A stretch of DNA of 64,000 bases from Janthinobacterium lividum (GCF_034424625.1 NZ_CP139976.1:1116001-1180000), one strand, 5' to 3'; positions 28,309 through 37,554 are shown, counted from the first letter of the stretch. Made by a program: numbers and translations. Notes: generated by a model not told the origin, from the letters alone.

Positions 28309-29094
28309 ATCATCGATCCCGTCCTTATATCCATTTTGCTCGCGACCACGATCGCGGGCGTGTTGAGCATTACCGCGGCGGCGATCTTTTCGTTTGCATT
28401 CCTGTCCAAAGTGGTCGAGCGCATGGTCAGCTTGTCCGTCGGCATCATGTTGTCGACGTCCTTGCTGCACGCCTTGCCCGAAGCGTTCGAATCGCAGGCG
28501 GATCCGCGCAGCCTGTTCGCCACCCTGCTGGCCGGTTTGCTGGCCTTTTTCATGCTGGAAAAATTCGCCATCCTGCGCCATTCGCACCACCACGAAGGCG
28601 ATGGCCACCACCATGCGCACGGCCACGACAAGCACGAGGCGGGCAAGGCCGGCTGGATGATTTTAGTGGGCGACGGCATGCACAACTTTACGGACGGCAT
28701 CCTGATCGCCGCCGCCTTCCTGGCCGACCCGAAACTGGGCCTGGTGACGGGCCTGGCCATCATCGCGCATGAAATCCCGCAGGAAATCGGCGATTTTATT
28801 GTACTGCTCAATGCCGGTTTCTCGCGCCTGCGCGCCTACATCTTCAACCTGCTGTGCAGCCTGATGGCGGTGGCGGGCGGCCTCCTCGGCTATTTCACCC
28901 TGGACCGCGCCAGCAATTTGATTCCTTATGTGCTCGTGTTCGCCTCGTCCGGCTTCATCTATATTGCCTTGAGTGATCTGATGCCGCAGATGCAGCGTCG
29001 CGCCACCTTGCGCGAAACTATTCCGCAGGTGCTGTTGATCGCACTGGGCGTGTGCATCGTGCTGTTTTTGACGCATAAGCGCCACGGCGGTTGA
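28309..29094 (+). CDS. ZIP-family divalent metal transporter
   Basis: Inner-membrane importer for zinc or related divalent metals, with about eight TM helices. A His-rich cytoplasmic loop (RHSHHHEGDGHHHAHGHDKHE) and the metal-site helices GDGMHNFTDGILIAAAF and IIAHEIPQEIGDF are diagnostic. The start is a problem. After the in-frame TGA at 28297 there is no ATG or GTG before the first helix. GAGG at 28298-28301 points to an ATC codon at 28309 or 28312, giving a first helix DPVLISILLATTIAG. The first conventional codon is TTG at 28336, which would remove part of that helix. I annotate from 28309 with low certainty about the start. Confidence 0.85.
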   Translation: MIDPVLISILLATTIAGVLSITAAAIFSFAFLSKVVERMVSLSVGIMLSTSLLHALPEAFESQADPRSLFATLLAGLLAFFMLEKFAILRHSHHHEGDGHHHAHGHDKHEAGKAGWMILVGDGMHNFTDGILIAAAFLADPKLGLVTGLAIIAHEIPQEIGDFIVLLNAGFSRLRAYIFNLLCSLMAVAGGLLGYFTLDRASNLIPYVLVFASSGFIYIALSDLMPQMQRRATLRETIPQVLLIALGVCIVLFLTHKRHGG

Positions 29095-29104
29095 TACGCC
29101 ATTC

Positions 29105-29133
29105 TGTCGGCGCAGTGCTACCTATGCTATATT
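29105..29133 (+). promoter_or_regulatory. Putative promoter of the ABC-F leader
   Basis: An extended -10 (TGCTATATT, 29125-29133) with a weak TGTCGG at the -35 position. A second TATAAT at 29169-29174 overlaps the leader ATG and is an alternative -10. Confidence 0.35.
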
Positions 29134-29172
29134 GCCTTTCTGACTAACTTGCACAGAAAGGAGGAAAATATA

Positions 29173-29262
29173 ATGGAAGAAAACTTGTTGCTCGCCTTGT
29201 GGCGCGCACGCTCTTTAAGCGCATTTGCCAGCTCTTGCCCACGTTCTATCGCGCTGCGATAA
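29173..29262 (+). CDS. Possible 29-aa leader peptide upstream of the ABC-F gene
   Basis: An ATG with a very strong Shine-Dalgarno (AAGGAGG, 8-nt spacing) opens a 29-codon frame: MEENLLLALWRARSLSAF, then ASSCPRSIALR. It ends 108 nt before the ABC-F ATG. GAAAGGA at its ribosome-binding site (29156-29162) can pair with TCCTTTC at 29296-29302. Many antibiotic-protective ABC-F genes are controlled by translated leaders, so an attenuation role is plausible. The purine-rich match could be chance, and TATAAT overlaps the start. Confidence 0.35.
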   Translation: MEENLLLALWRARSLSAFASSCPRSIALR

Positions 29263-29370
29263 CCTGGCCAGAGCAAAGTCACCCTCCTAGACGAGTCCTT
29301 TCCTGGTACTCCGTTGTCGTTAGCGCTCCTGTTAACGCGGATGCTTGCATCCCGAACAAAGACAAGAGCC

Positions 29371-31113
29371 ATGACTACCCTTATCTCTACCCAAGCTTTA
29401 CAGCTGGATACCCACGACGGTTTCCTCTTCAACGAACTCGCCTTTACCTTGCGCCAGGGCGACCGCATCGGCCTGATCGGCCACAATGGCTGCGGCAAAT
29501 CCACCTTGCTGGGATTGCTCAGCGGCACGCGGGAAGCCACTGCCGGCACCATCCACTATGCTCGTGCCTGCCGCTTGCAGCACGTGGAGCAGCACTTGCC
29601 GGCGGAACTTGCCAAGCTGAGCCTGTACGACGCCTTGCTGGCGCCCGTGCTGGAGCAGCCGGAACTGCATTGGCGGGTCGACAGCCTGCTGGCTGAACTG
29701 GGTTTTGACCAAGAAACGGCGCAAGTGCCCGTGCATTCCCTGTCCGGCGGCCAGCACACGCGGCTGCTGCTGGGGCGTGCCCTGCTGCAGGAGCCGAACG
29801 TGCTGCTGCTGGACGAACCGAGCAATCACCTGGACTTGCCATCGCTGCTGTGGTTGGAGCAATTCCTGCTGGCCTGGCGCGGCGCTTTCATCCTCGTCTC
29901 GCACGACCAGCGCCTGCTCGACAACGTGGCGACGCGCAGCTGGATCTTGCGCGATAGCCGCCTGTACGATTTCGACTTGCCGTGCGGCCCCGCGCTGGCG
30001 GCGCTGGCCGAAGCGGACGTAGCCGCTGCCGCCCGCCATGCGGCCGAGCAGAAGGAAATCGACCGCCTGTCGGCCAGCAGTGCCCGCCTGGCCCTGTGGG
30101 GCCGCACCTATGACAATGAAGACCTGGCACGCAAGGCCAAGACCATGCAGCGGCGCATCGACAAGCTGAAGGATGTGCAATCGTTCGTCAGCGACGGCGC
30201 GCCCTGGCGCTTGAGTCTGCGCGGCAAGGCGCTGGCGGCCGACCAGCTGCTGGCGCTCGACGGGTTGGATGTGCGCGCCGTGCCCGCGTCTCCCGTGCTG
30301 TTCCAGGTCGGCCAGCTGTGGCTGAAACCGGGCGACCGGGTCGCCTTGCTGGGCGCCAATGGCAGCGGCAAGTCGTCGCTGCTGCGCCTGTGCTGGCAAG
30401 CGATCCAGGCACAGGAGGAGCGCAGCGACTTGCGCTATCACAAGGCGGCGAACATCGGCTATTACGACCAGTCGCTCAAACAACTGGCCGATACGGCCGA
30501 CCTGTCCGACGCCCTGTACCCGTTTGCCGTGCAAAACGAAGCTGCGCGCAGCCAGGTGGCGCGCAAGCAGGCGCTGATCGCGGCCGGTTTCCCGTATGCG
30601 CGCCATGGCCAGACGGTGGGAACGTTGAGCGGCGGTGAGCGGGCGCGGCTGCTGTTCCTGGGGCTGTCGCTGGCCAGCTACCACTTGCTGCTGCTGGACG
30701 AGCCCAGCAATCACCTGGACATGCAGGGCAAGGCGGAACTGGGGCAAGCGCTGCAGGGATTTGCGGGCGGCTGCCTGCTGGTGTCGCACGACCGCGACCT
30801 GATCGAGACGGCCTGCAACCGCTACTGGGTGGTGGCCGATGGCGGGCTGGAAGAGTGGCCGGATGCGGCCGGCGCGTATGCACGGCTGAGTCTTGAGGAT
30901 GGGCAGGCTCCGCCGTCCCCGGCGCGAATGGAAACGGCTGCGCTGGCGCTAGCGCACAGTGACGTGGATCAACAGCTGGAACGCTTGTGCGAACTGGAGC
31001 AATTGCTGGCGCAAGACCTGGCGAGAAAACCGCGCCACCAGAAGCCGGCCAGCCAGCAGGCGTGGCTGGCGGAACTGGAGCGCTTGAATCAAGTGCTGGG
31101 GATAACGTCGTAG
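29371..31113 (+). CDS. ABC-F family ATPase (Uup/EttA-like)
   Basis: Soluble twin-ABC ATPase of 580 aa, a ribosome-associated translation factor type without TM segments. First ABC: GHNGCGKST, LSGGQHTRLLLGRALL and LLLDEPSNHLD. A charged linker (about 200-290; KEIDRLSASSARLALW) corresponds to the P-site tRNA-interaction motif. Second ABC: GANGSGKSS, LSGGERARLLFLGLSLA and LLLDEPSNHLD. The ATG at 29371 is preferred by resemblance to relatives beginning MTTLISTQ; its own ribosome-binding site is weak. In-frame upstream starts at 29341 and 29314 exist. Whether it serves housekeeping or antibiotic protection is not decidable. Confidence 0.9.
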   Translation: MTTLISTQALQLDTHDGFLFNELAFTLRQGDRIGLIGHNGCGKSTLLGLLSGTREATAGTIHYARACRLQHVEQHLPAELAKLSLYDALLAPVLEQPELHWRVDSLLAELGFDQETAQVPVHSLSGGQHTRLLLGRALLQEPNVLLLDEPSNHLDLPSLLWLEQFLLAWRGAFILVSHDQRLLDNVATRSWILRDSRLYDFDLPCGPALAALAEADVAAAARHAAEQKEIDRLSASSARLALWGRTYDNEDLARKAKTMQRRIDKLKDVQSFVSDGAPWRLSLRGKALAADQLLALDGLDVRAVPASPVLFQVGQLWLKPGDRVALLGANGSGKSSLLRLCWQAIQAQEERSDLRYHKAANIGYYDQSLKQLADTADLSDALYPFAVQNEAARSQVARKQALIAAGFPYARHGQTVGTLSGGERARLLFLGLSLASYHLLLLDEPSNHLDMQGKAELGQALQGFAGGCLLVSHDRDLIETACNRYWVVADGGLEEWPDAAGAYARLSLEDGQAPPSPARMETAALALAHSDVDQQLERLCELEQLLAQDLARKPRHQKPASQQAWLAELERLNQVLGITS

Positions 31114-31126
31114 TTACCCACAGGTG

Positions 31127-31158
31127 AAATGGCGGACCAGCTGGTCCGCCATTTTTTT
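31127..31158. terminator. Bidirectional terminator between the ABC-F and sulfurtransferase genes
   Basis: A perfect palindrome (AAATGGCGGACCAG and its complement, 31127-31154) followed by a T-run to 31158. It serves the two convergent genes; the minus-strand U-tract is shorter. Confidence 0.88.
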
Positions 31159-32014
31159 AACTCCCGGTCGCCACGGGCCGCGCCGGATCGGCGCACCATT
31201 CGCTCCACGAGCCCGGATACAGGGCTGCGCCAGGCAAACCCGCCACTTCCATTGCCAGCAAGTTGTGGCAAGCCGTCACGCCGGAACCGCATTGCAGGAT
31301 GGCCGCTTGCGGTGCATCAAACAATGCGCTGAAATCGCGTCGTAGTTCCTCGGCGCCCTTGAAACGGCCGTCCGCTTGCAGATTGTCCTTGAAGAAACGG
31401 TTTTTCGCGCCGGGGATATGGCCGCCCACGGGGTCGATGGTTTCGTTTTCGCCGCGATAACGGTCGGGCGCGCGCGCGTCGATCACCGTCAACGCCTGGG
31501 TTTCCAGGTTGGCAACGACGTCCTGCACGCTGGCCGTGCGCGTCAGGCTGGCTTTTTCCGTCAGGTTGCCGGCAGGGCGGGGCGCCACCGGTGTGACCAG
31601 CGGCAAGCCTTGCGCCTGCCAGCCGGCCAGGCCACCGTCGAGCACGGCCACGGCTGGATGGCCAACCCAGCGCAGCAGCCACCACAAACGGGCGGCGAAC
31701 ATGCCGCCCTGGCCGTCGTAGGCGACCACTTGCGTGTCGTCATTGATGCCCCAGCCGCGCAGGGTGGCCAGCAGGGCGTTGCGGTCGGGCAGCGGATGGC
31801 GTCCCGTAAAGTCCGCGCCGCGTGCCGTCTTGGGGCCGGACAGGGCCGTGTCGATATCGGCGAACTGGGCGTTCTGGATGTGGCCGGCGGCAAACGCATC
31901 GCTGCCGGCCCTCGGGTTGAGCAAGTCGTGGCGGCAATCGAGGATGACCCAGTTGCTGTCATTCAGGTGGCTGGACAAATCATTGCTGTTGATCAAGGTC
32001 GTATACAAGGTCAT
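31157..32014 (-). CDS. sseA: Tandem-rhodanese sulfurtransferase
   Basis: A 285-aa protein with two rhodanese domains. The N-terminal one (about 5-135) is inactive-like, and the C-terminal one (about 160-280) carries the active loop CGSGVTAC near residue 240. The CGSGVTA loop is typical of 3-mercaptopyruvate sulfurtransferases, while CRKGVTA is typical of thiosulfate enzymes, so MST activity is inferred. It is followed in reverse by the DMT transporter, 6 nt from that gene's stop, so the two are probably co-transcribed. Confidence 0.88.
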   Translation of the reverse strand: MTLYTTLINSNDLSSHLNDSNWVILDCRHDLLNPRAGSDAFAAGHIQNAQFADIDTALSGPKTARGADFTGRHPLPDRNALLATLRGWGINDDTQVVAYDGQGGMFAARLWWLLRWVGHPAVAVLDGGLAGWQAQGLPLVTPVAPRPAGNLTEKASLTRTASVQDVVANLETQALTVIDARAPDRYRGENETIDPVGGHIPGAKNRFFKDNLQADGRFKGAEELRRDFSALFDAPQAAILQCGSGVTACHNLLAMEVAGLPGAALYPGSWSEWCADPARPVATGS

Positions 32015-32020
32015 GACTCC

Positions 32021-32944
32021 TTACACTTCGCTGGCGATGGGATCCGTGCGCGCGATCGCCGCGCCACGGGCCGTGTTGCGGGTATTGTAATAGGTTGCCG
32101 CGATGCCGGAAGCGAGAATGATGGCGATGCCGGCCCAGCCATGCCAGTCGAACAGGTCGCCAAAGATCACCACGCCCCAGAAGCTGGAAAAGACGATGCC
32201 CGTGTATTGCAGGTTTGCAACCACGAGGGTCTTGCCCAGGCGATAGGCGCGCGTCATGGCCATCTGCGCCATGGTGGCGCACAAGCCGATGGCGGCCAGC
32301 AAGCCGATGCCGTAGGCGCTCGTGTGCGCATGCCAGACGACGGGGCCGCCGCCGGCGCTGGCCACGTGGCCGATCACGCCAGCGAGGAAATTGACGACCG
32401 AGAAATAGAACACGACCCGGTATTCGGGCTCGCCCAGCAAGCCCAGCTTGCGCACCTGCAAGTAGGCGAGGGCCGACAGCATGCCGGAAATCAAGGCCGT
32501 GATGGCGCCAGCCGCCTGGTCCGTCTCGAACACGGGCTGCAGCAGCAGGGTCACGCCGACAAAGCTCATGGCGATGGCCGCCACCAGCGGCCATTCGACC
32601 TGCTGCATGCCCTTGAACCAGCCGCCGGCCAGCAGGATCACGGCGATCCAGATGGGCGCCATGTAATTCAGGGTCATGGCCGTGGCCAGCGGCAGGATGG
32701 CGATGGCATAAAACCACAACCACAGGGCGATCACGCCCACCACGCCGCGCCACAGATGCTGGCCCGGCATCGTGGTTTTAAAACTGCCGCCCTGGTACAG
32801 AATCGTGCAGCTCATGACGATCATGCCGATGATGCCGCGGTACATGACGATTTCGGAGGTCGAATACAGATCCGACGCCAGTTTCACGCACACGCCCATG
32901 ATGGCAAACATAAAGCTGGCAAACAGCATCCATAAAGATTGCAT
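32021..32944 (-). CDS. DMT/EamA-family transporter
   Basis: A 307-aa inner-membrane protein with ten hydrophobic helices in two EamA repeats. The first repeat begins MQSLWMLFASFMFAIMGVCV; the second contains the SSFWGVVIFGDLFDW segment typical of EamA C-termini. ATG 32944 has AGGA 9 nt upstream. It lies between a sulfurtransferase and a Rieske oxygenase on the same strand. A terminator-like hairpin separates it from the oxygenase. The substrate is unknown; family members export amino acids and metabolites. Confidence 0.88.
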   Translation of the reverse strand: MQSLWMLFASFMFAIMGVCVKLASDLYSTSEIVMYRGIIGMIVMSCTILYQGGSFKTTMPGQHLWRGVVGVIALWLWFYAIAILPLATAMTLNYMAPIWIAVILLAGGWFKGMQQVEWPLVAAIAMSFVGVTLLLQPVFETDQAAGAITALISGMLSALAYLQVRKLGLLGEPEYRVVFYFSVVNFLAGVIGHVASAGGGPVVWHAHTSAYGIGLLAAIGLCATMAQMAMTRAYRLGKTLVVANLQYTGIVFSSFWGVVIFGDLFDWHGWAGIAIILASGIAATYYNTRNTARGAAIARTDPIASEV

Positions 32945-32968
32945 GAGTAAATCCTGACCATGAAAATG

Positions 32969-32994
32969 AAAAAGGGCCGCGCAATGCGACCCTT
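32969..32994 (-). terminator. Intrinsic terminator after the Rieske oxygenase gene
   Basis: On the minus strand, AAGGGTCGC pairs with GCGGCCCTT (one G-T wobble) across a 5-nt loop, followed by a short T-tract. It stands between the oxygenase stop (33001) and the DMT gene start (32944), so the two genes are only partly coupled. Confidence 0.65.
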
Positions 32995-33000
32995 GAGGAA

Positions 33001-34101
33001 CTACAGTTCGATATTGTTGCGATACCACTCGTGGAAATGCTGCATGCCATCTTCCATGGGCGATTGATAAGGGCCCACTTCGTTCACGCCGCGCTGCATC
33101 AGAACCTTGCGGCCCGCATCCATGCGCTGGGCGATTTCATCGTCCTCGACACAGGTTTCCATGTAGGCAGCCCGTTCCGCTTCGACGAAGTCGCGCTCGA
33201 ACAGCACGATTTCTTCCGGGTAATAGAACTCTACCACGTTGCGCGTTTTTTGCGGACCGTCGGGCCACAGGGTCGAGACGACCAGCACGTGCGGATACCA
33301 TTCGACCATGATGTTCGGATACAGGGTCAGCCAGATGGCGCCATACGGCGGCGCTTCGCCGCCGCGGAATTGCAGCACCTGCTCCTGCCATTTCTTGTAG
33401 GCAGGCGAGCCGGCTTGCTGCAAGCCGCGGTGCACGCCCACCGTTTGCACGCTGTAATCCTTGCCGAATTCCCAGCGCAGGTCGTCGCAGCTGACGAAGC
33501 TGCCCAGGCCCGGGTGGAACGGTTCCACGTGATAGTCTTCCAGATAGACTTCGATGAAGGTCTTCCAGTTGTAGTCGCACTCGTGGATTTCCACGTGGTC
33601 GAACATATAGCCGGAGAAATCGAGGTCTTTCGAGACGGACAAATCTTTCAATTTTTCCATCACGTTGTAGCCATTTTGCTCGAACAGCAAGCCATTCCAG
33701 CTTTGCAGCGGCGTTTTCGACAGGTTCAGGCACGGCGTCTCGGGGAAATGCGGCGCGCCGATCAATTCACCCTTGAGGTCGTAGGTCCAGCGATGCAGCG
33801 GGCAGACGATATGATTCGCATTGCCGCGGCCATTGAACATCAGCGCCTGCCGGTGACGGCACACGTTGGACAGCACTTCGATGCCATTGGCGTTGCGCAC
33901 GAGCATGCGCCCTTCGTTCTCAGACGCCAGGGTCGCAAAATCGCCGGTTTCCGGCACCATCAGCTCATGCCCGACATAGCGCGGGCCGGCTTGGAACAAT
34001 TGCTGCATTTCACGCTGCAACAGCGTTTCGTCAAAATAGACGTGGACCGGAAGTTGCGCGTTTGAACGCGCCAGCTTGGCGTGAGTAGCCAGATCGGACA
34101 T
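33001..34101 (-). CDS. Rieske-type aromatic ring-hydroxylating / N-demethylating oxygenase, alpha subunit
   Basis: A 366-aa oxygenase component. The Rieske [2Fe-2S] site is CRHRQALM plus CPLHRW (C-x-H and C-x2-H). The mononuclear iron site is in EDYHVEPFHPGLGSF (two His; the third ligand is likely an Asp/Glu further on), preceded by NWKTFIEVYLEDY, which carries the bridging acidic residue. Family relatives act on aromatic acids or on quaternary amines such as carnitine and betaines; I cannot choose between these. No reductase gene lies nearby. ATG 34101 is preceded by a G-rich ribosome-binding site. A Fur-box-like site lies about 190 bp upstream. Confidence 0.88.
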   Translation of the reverse strand: MSDLATHAKLARSNAQLPVHVYFDETLLQREMQQLFQAGPRYVGHELMVPETGDFATLASENEGRMLVRNANGIEVLSNVCRHRQALMFNGRGNANHIVCPLHRWTYDLKGELIGAPHFPETPCLNLSKTPLQSWNGLLFEQNGYNVMEKLKDLSVSKDLDFSGYMFDHVEIHECDYNWKTFIEVYLEDYHVEPFHPGLGSFVSCDDLRWEFGKDYSVQTVGVHRGLQQAGSPAYKKWQEQVLQFRGGEAPPYGAIWLTLYPNIMVEWYPHVLVVSTLWPDGPQKTRNVVEFYYPEEIVLFERDFVEAERAAYMETCVEDDEIAQRMDAGRKVLMQRGVNEVGPYQSPMEDGMQHFHEWYRNNIEL

Positions 34102-34506
34102 CCCAACCCCCCATAAATGTACAACGGTCAGCAGTGCCCCAGGCCATTCCCTGGGCAACCGCTACAGAGAGAAAGAATCCGCAAAGACCTGAATTCAAAT
34201 TTGTTGAAACGGTATTTCGGACAGAACCGGCGATTATAGCGCGGATCGGCCTCGGCATTATCAAACTCCCCCGCGAAATAGCCTATTAATGAGAAACATT
34301 GTCATTTGGCGCGCAATTTTCGGCAGAGAGGGGGGATTCGGCTAAAATTCACTGACAAGCTGGCAACGCTATTGACTTTGAGCGCGCCGATTGCGCTTTA
34401 GTTTTCACTTAATAGTGTGGTTTGTTCTAAAATAACGCTTCTATGCTGGCCGGGAATCCCCGGCGTCTCCCTACAAGCCCCTCGTGCCACGAAGAGATCT
34501 GAGTCT
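34102..34506. other. Divergent intergenic region, Rieske oxygenase / xseB
   Basis: A gap of about 400 bp with no credible gene. It contains the Fur-box-like site at 34290-34304, a TTGACT at 34372-34377, and -10-like TAAAAT at 34428-34433 upstream of xseB. The -35/-10 spacing is not ideal for any pair. This stretch is AT-richer than its surroundings, consistent with promoters for both directions. Confidence 0.35.
34290..34304. promoter_or_regulatory. Fur-box-like palindrome
   Basis: TGAGAAACATTGTCA matches 11 of the 14 fixed positions of the 7-1-7 Fur motif TGATAATnATTATCA. It lies upstream of the iron-dependent Rieske oxygenase gene (minus strand) and the xseB operon. The match is suggestive only. 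Confidence 0.3.
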
Positions 34507-34758
34507 ATGTCGAAGAAATTAACTGCCGCTGCCGCAGCGCCGGCCTCGTTTGAAGAGGCAATGGCGGAACTGGCGCAGCTGGTAACGCAAATGGAAGCGG
34601 GCCAGTTGCCGCTGGAAGCATCGGTCGCGGCGTATCAGCGCGGCTCGGAACTGGTCAAGTATTGCGCAAGCCAGCTCGACAGCGTCGAAGCGCAGGTGAA
34701 AGTACTCGAAGGCGACATGTTGAAACCGTTCGTGGATGCCGGCGAGGCCGCCCAATGA
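34507..34758 (+). CDS. xseB: Exodeoxyribonuclease VII small subunit
   Basis: An 83-aa subunit of the single-strand exonuclease, forming a helical hairpin (SFEEAMAELAQLVTQMEAGQ and SVAAYQRGSELVKYC), with the typical spacing between the two helices. It lies directly upstream of ispA with ATGA overlap at 34755-34758 and dxs next, the standard xseB-ispA-dxs operon of proteobacteria. The ATG at 34507 follows a weak AGAG-type ribosome-binding site. Confidence 0.93.
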   Translation: MSKKLTAAAAAPASFEEAMAELAQLVTQMEAGQLPLEASVAAYQRGSELVKYCASQLDSVEAQVKVLEGDMLKPFVDAGEAAQ

Positions 34759-35666
34759 TGGCCAGCATGCAACAAGATGGCGTGACCTTCGGCGACTGGA
34801 TGCAAGCCACCCAGTCCGGCGTGGAAGCCCGGCTCGACCAGTTCCTGCCGGCGGCCGATACCGTGCCGCACAAGCTGCACGCTGCCATGCGCTATGCGCT
34901 GCTGGGCGGCGGCAAGCGCGTGCGCCCGCTGCTGGTGATGGCGGCTGGCGAACTGTTTGATGCCGATCAAGATACCCTCGCCCGTGCTGCTTGCGCGCTG
35001 GAAATGATTCACGTGTATTCGCTCGTGCATGACGACATGCCGTGCATGGATGACGATGCCTTGCGCCGTGGCAAGCCCACCGTGCACATCGCCTACGATG
35101 AAGCGACGGCCCTGCTGGTCGGCGACGCGTTGCAATCGCAAGCGTTCATGCTGCTGGCCGATGGCGCTGCCATTCCTCCGGCGCGGCAAATGGCGATGAT
35201 CAAGCTGCTGGCGCACGCCTCCGGTTCGGCCGGCATGTGCGGCGGCCAGGCGATCGACCTCGATAGCGTCGGCCTGGCCTTGACCTTGCCGCAGCTGGAA
35301 CAGATGCATCAACTGAAAACGGGCGCCTTGCTGCGCGCGGCCGTGATTCTCGGCGCGCTGGCCGGCAAGGACTTGACGGCGAACGAGATGACGGCGCTGA
35401 ACGCGTATGCGCGCGCCGTCGGACTGGCGTTCCAGGTGGTCGACGATGTGCTCGACGCAACGGCTGATTCGGCCACCCTGGGCAAGACGGCAGGCAAGGA
35501 TGCGGCCGCCAACAAGCCCACTTACGTATCGATACTGGGGCTGGAACCATCGCGAGCCCTGGCAGAACAATTGCGGTGCGACGCCCATGCGGCGCTGGCG
35601 CCATTCGGGGACAAGGCACGCCGTTTGCGCGAGCTGGCGGACCTGGTCGTGCAGCGGAAGGCATAA
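34755..35666 (+). CDS. ispA: Geranyl/farnesyl diphosphate synthase
   Basis: Condenses IPP with DMAPP and GPP to farnesyl diphosphate for isoprenoids, ubiquinone and undecaprenyl-P. The 303 aa carry the first Asp-rich motif VHDDMPCMDDD and the second VVDDVLD, with GGGKRVRP upstream for diphosphate binding. The ATG at 34755 overlaps the xseB TGA (ATGA), indicating coupling; a second ATG at 34758 is possible. The stop is immediately followed by the dxs ATG. Confidence 0.96.
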   Translation: MMASMQQDGVTFGDWMQATQSGVEARLDQFLPAADTVPHKLHAAMRYALLGGGKRVRPLLVMAAGELFDADQDTLARAACALEMIHVYSLVHDDMPCMDDDALRRGKPTVHIAYDEATALLVGDALQSQAFMLLADGAAIPPARQMAMIKLLAHASGSAGMCGGQAIDLDSVGLALTLPQLEQMHQLKTGALLRAAVILGALAGKDLTANEMTALNAYARAVGLAFQVVDDVLDATADSATLGKTAGKDAAANKPTYVSILGLEPSRALAEQLRCDAHAALAPFGDKARRLRELADLVVQRKA

Positions 35667-37538
35667 ATGAAACTGTTAGAAACCATCAATGAACCAGCGC
35701 AAGTGCGCAAGCTGGCCCGCTCGCAACTGGTGCCGCTGGCCCAGGAACTGCGCAGCTTCCTGCTCGACTCCGTTTCCAAGACGGGGGGCCACTTGTCGTC
35801 CAACCTGGGCACGGTCGAGCTGACTGTCGCGCTGCATTACGTGTTCAACACGCCGCACGACCGCATCGTGTGGGACGTGGGCCACCAGACCTATTCGCAC
35901 AAGATCCTCACGGGCCGCCGCGAGCGCATGCATACCCTGCGCCAGAAGGATGGCATTTCCGGCTTCCCGAAGCGCGACGAAAGCGAATACGACACCTTCG
36001 GCACGGCGCACTCGTCGACGTCGATCTCGGCCGCGCTGGGCATGGCGCAGGCCGCCAAGATCAAGGGCGACCCGCTGCATGCGATCGCCGTGATCGGCGA
36101 CGGCTCGATGACGGCCGGCATGGCTTTCGAGGCGATGAACAATGCGGGCGTGCAGGAAGACGTCAACTTGCTGGTGATCCTGAACGACAACGACATGTCG
36201 ATCTCGCCGCCCGTGGGCGCCCTGAACCGCCACCTGGCGCGCCTGATGTCGGGCCAGTTCTATGCGGCAGCGAAAAATGTCGGCAAGTCCGTCTTGCCCG
36301 GCCCCGTGCTGGAACTGGCGAAGCGCTTTGAAGAGCACGCCAAAGGCATGGTCGTGCCCGCCACCATGTTCGAAGAGTTCGGTTTTAACTATATCGGTCC
36401 CATCGACGGCCACGACCTCGATTCGCTGATCCCGACCTTGCAAAATATCAAGCAATTGAAGGGCCCGCAATTCCTGCACGTGGTCACCAAGAAGGGGCAA
36501 GGCTACAAGCTGGCCGAGGCGGAGCCGATCCTGTATCACGGCACGCCGAAGTTCAATCCGCTGGAAGGCATCAAGCCGGCCACGGCGCCGGGCAAGATGA
36601 CGTACACGGAAGTGTTCGGCAACTGGCTGTGCGACATGGCCGCCCACGACAAGCGCCTGGTGGGCATCACGCCGGCCATGCGCGAAGGTTCGGGCATGGT
36701 CAAGTTCGAACAGCAATATCCGAACCGTTACTTTGACGTCGGCATTGCCGAGCAGCATTCCGTGACGTTTGGCGCGGGCCTGGCCTGCGAAGGCCTCAAA
36801 CCCGTCGTGGCCATCTATTCGACCTTCCTGCAGCGCGCCTATGACCAGCTGATCCACGACGTGGCCCTGCAAAACCTGGACGTGACGTTCGCGCTGGACC
36901 GCGCCGGCCTGGTGGGCGCCGACGGCGCCACGCACGCGGGCAATTACGACATGGCATTCCTGCGCTGCATCCCGAACATGGTCATCATGGCCGCGTCCGA
37001 CGAAAACGAATGCCGGCAAATGCTGACGACGGGCTACCATTATCCTGGCCCGGCCGCGATCCGCTATCCGCGCGGCGCCGGCGCTGGCGTGGTCATCGTG
37101 CCGGAACTGACGAGCATTGAAATCGGCAAGGGCGAGATCAAGCGCCAGGGCAAGCGCATCGCCATCCTGGCCTTCGGTTCCATGGTGGCGCCTAGCGTGG
37201 CGGCGGGCGAGAAGCTCGACGCGACGGTGGCGAACATGCGCTTCGTCAAGCCGCTCGACGTGGCACTGGTGAAACAGCTGGCCGCCGACCACGATTACCT
37301 GGTGACGGTGGAAGAGGGCTGCATCATGGGCGGCGCCGGCTCGGCCGTGGCCGAGGCCCTGGCCGCCGAGGGCATCGTCAAGCCGATCCTGATGCTGGGC
37401 TTGCCCGACACCTTCATCGACCATGGCGACCCCGTGCAACTGCTGAAAAGCGTGGGCCTGGACGCCGTCGGCATCGCCGCGTCGATCGAGCAGCGCTTTG
37501 GCGGCACGCAGCCGCCGCGCCTGGCAGCTGTCAGCTAA
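35667..37538 (+). CDS. dxs: 1-deoxy-D-xylulose-5-phosphate synthase
   Basis: Thiamine-diphosphate enzyme making DXP from pyruvate and glyceraldehyde 3-phosphate, the first step of the MEP pathway and a precursor of thiazole and pyridoxal. The 623 aa are standard. TPP-binding [18 protein letters not shown] (about 150-167) and the catalytic Glu region [17 protein letters not shown] are present. It starts directly after ispA with no gap. A strong terminator follows. The neighbouring ispA uses the pathway's end products, and DXP also feeds the ThiG reaction. Confidence 0.97.
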   Translation: MKLLETINEPAQVRKLARSQLVPLAQELRSFLLDSVSKTGGHLSSNLGTVELTVALHYVFNTPHDRIVWDVGHQTYSHKILTGRRERMHTLRQKDGISGFPKRDESEYDTFGTAHSSTSISAALGMAQAAKIKGDPLHAIAVIGDGSMTAGMAFEAMNNAGVQEDVNLLVILNDNDMSISPPVGALNRHLARLMSGQFYAAAKNVGKSVLPGPVLELAKRFEEHAKGMVVPATMFEEFGFNYIGPIDGHDLDSLIPTLQNIKQLKGPQFLHVVTKKGQGYKLAEAEPILYHGTPKFNPLEGIKPATAPGKMTYTEVFGNWLCDMAAHDKRLVGITPAMREGSGMVKFEQQYPNRYFDVGIAEQHSVTFGAGLACEGLKPVVAIYSTFLQRAYDQLIHDVALQNLDVTFALDRAGLVGADGATHAGNYDMAFLRCIPNMVIMAASDENECRQMLTTGYHYPGPAAIRYPRGAGAGVVIVPELTSIEIGKGEIKRQGKRIAILAFGSMVAPSVAAGEKLDATVANMRFVKPLDVALVKQLAADHDYLVTVEEGCIMGGAGSAVAEALAAEGIVKPILMLGLPDTFIDHGDPVQLLKSVGLDAVGIAASIEQRFGGTQPPRLAAVS

Positions 37539-37554
37539 GCTGGCTTGCATACGG

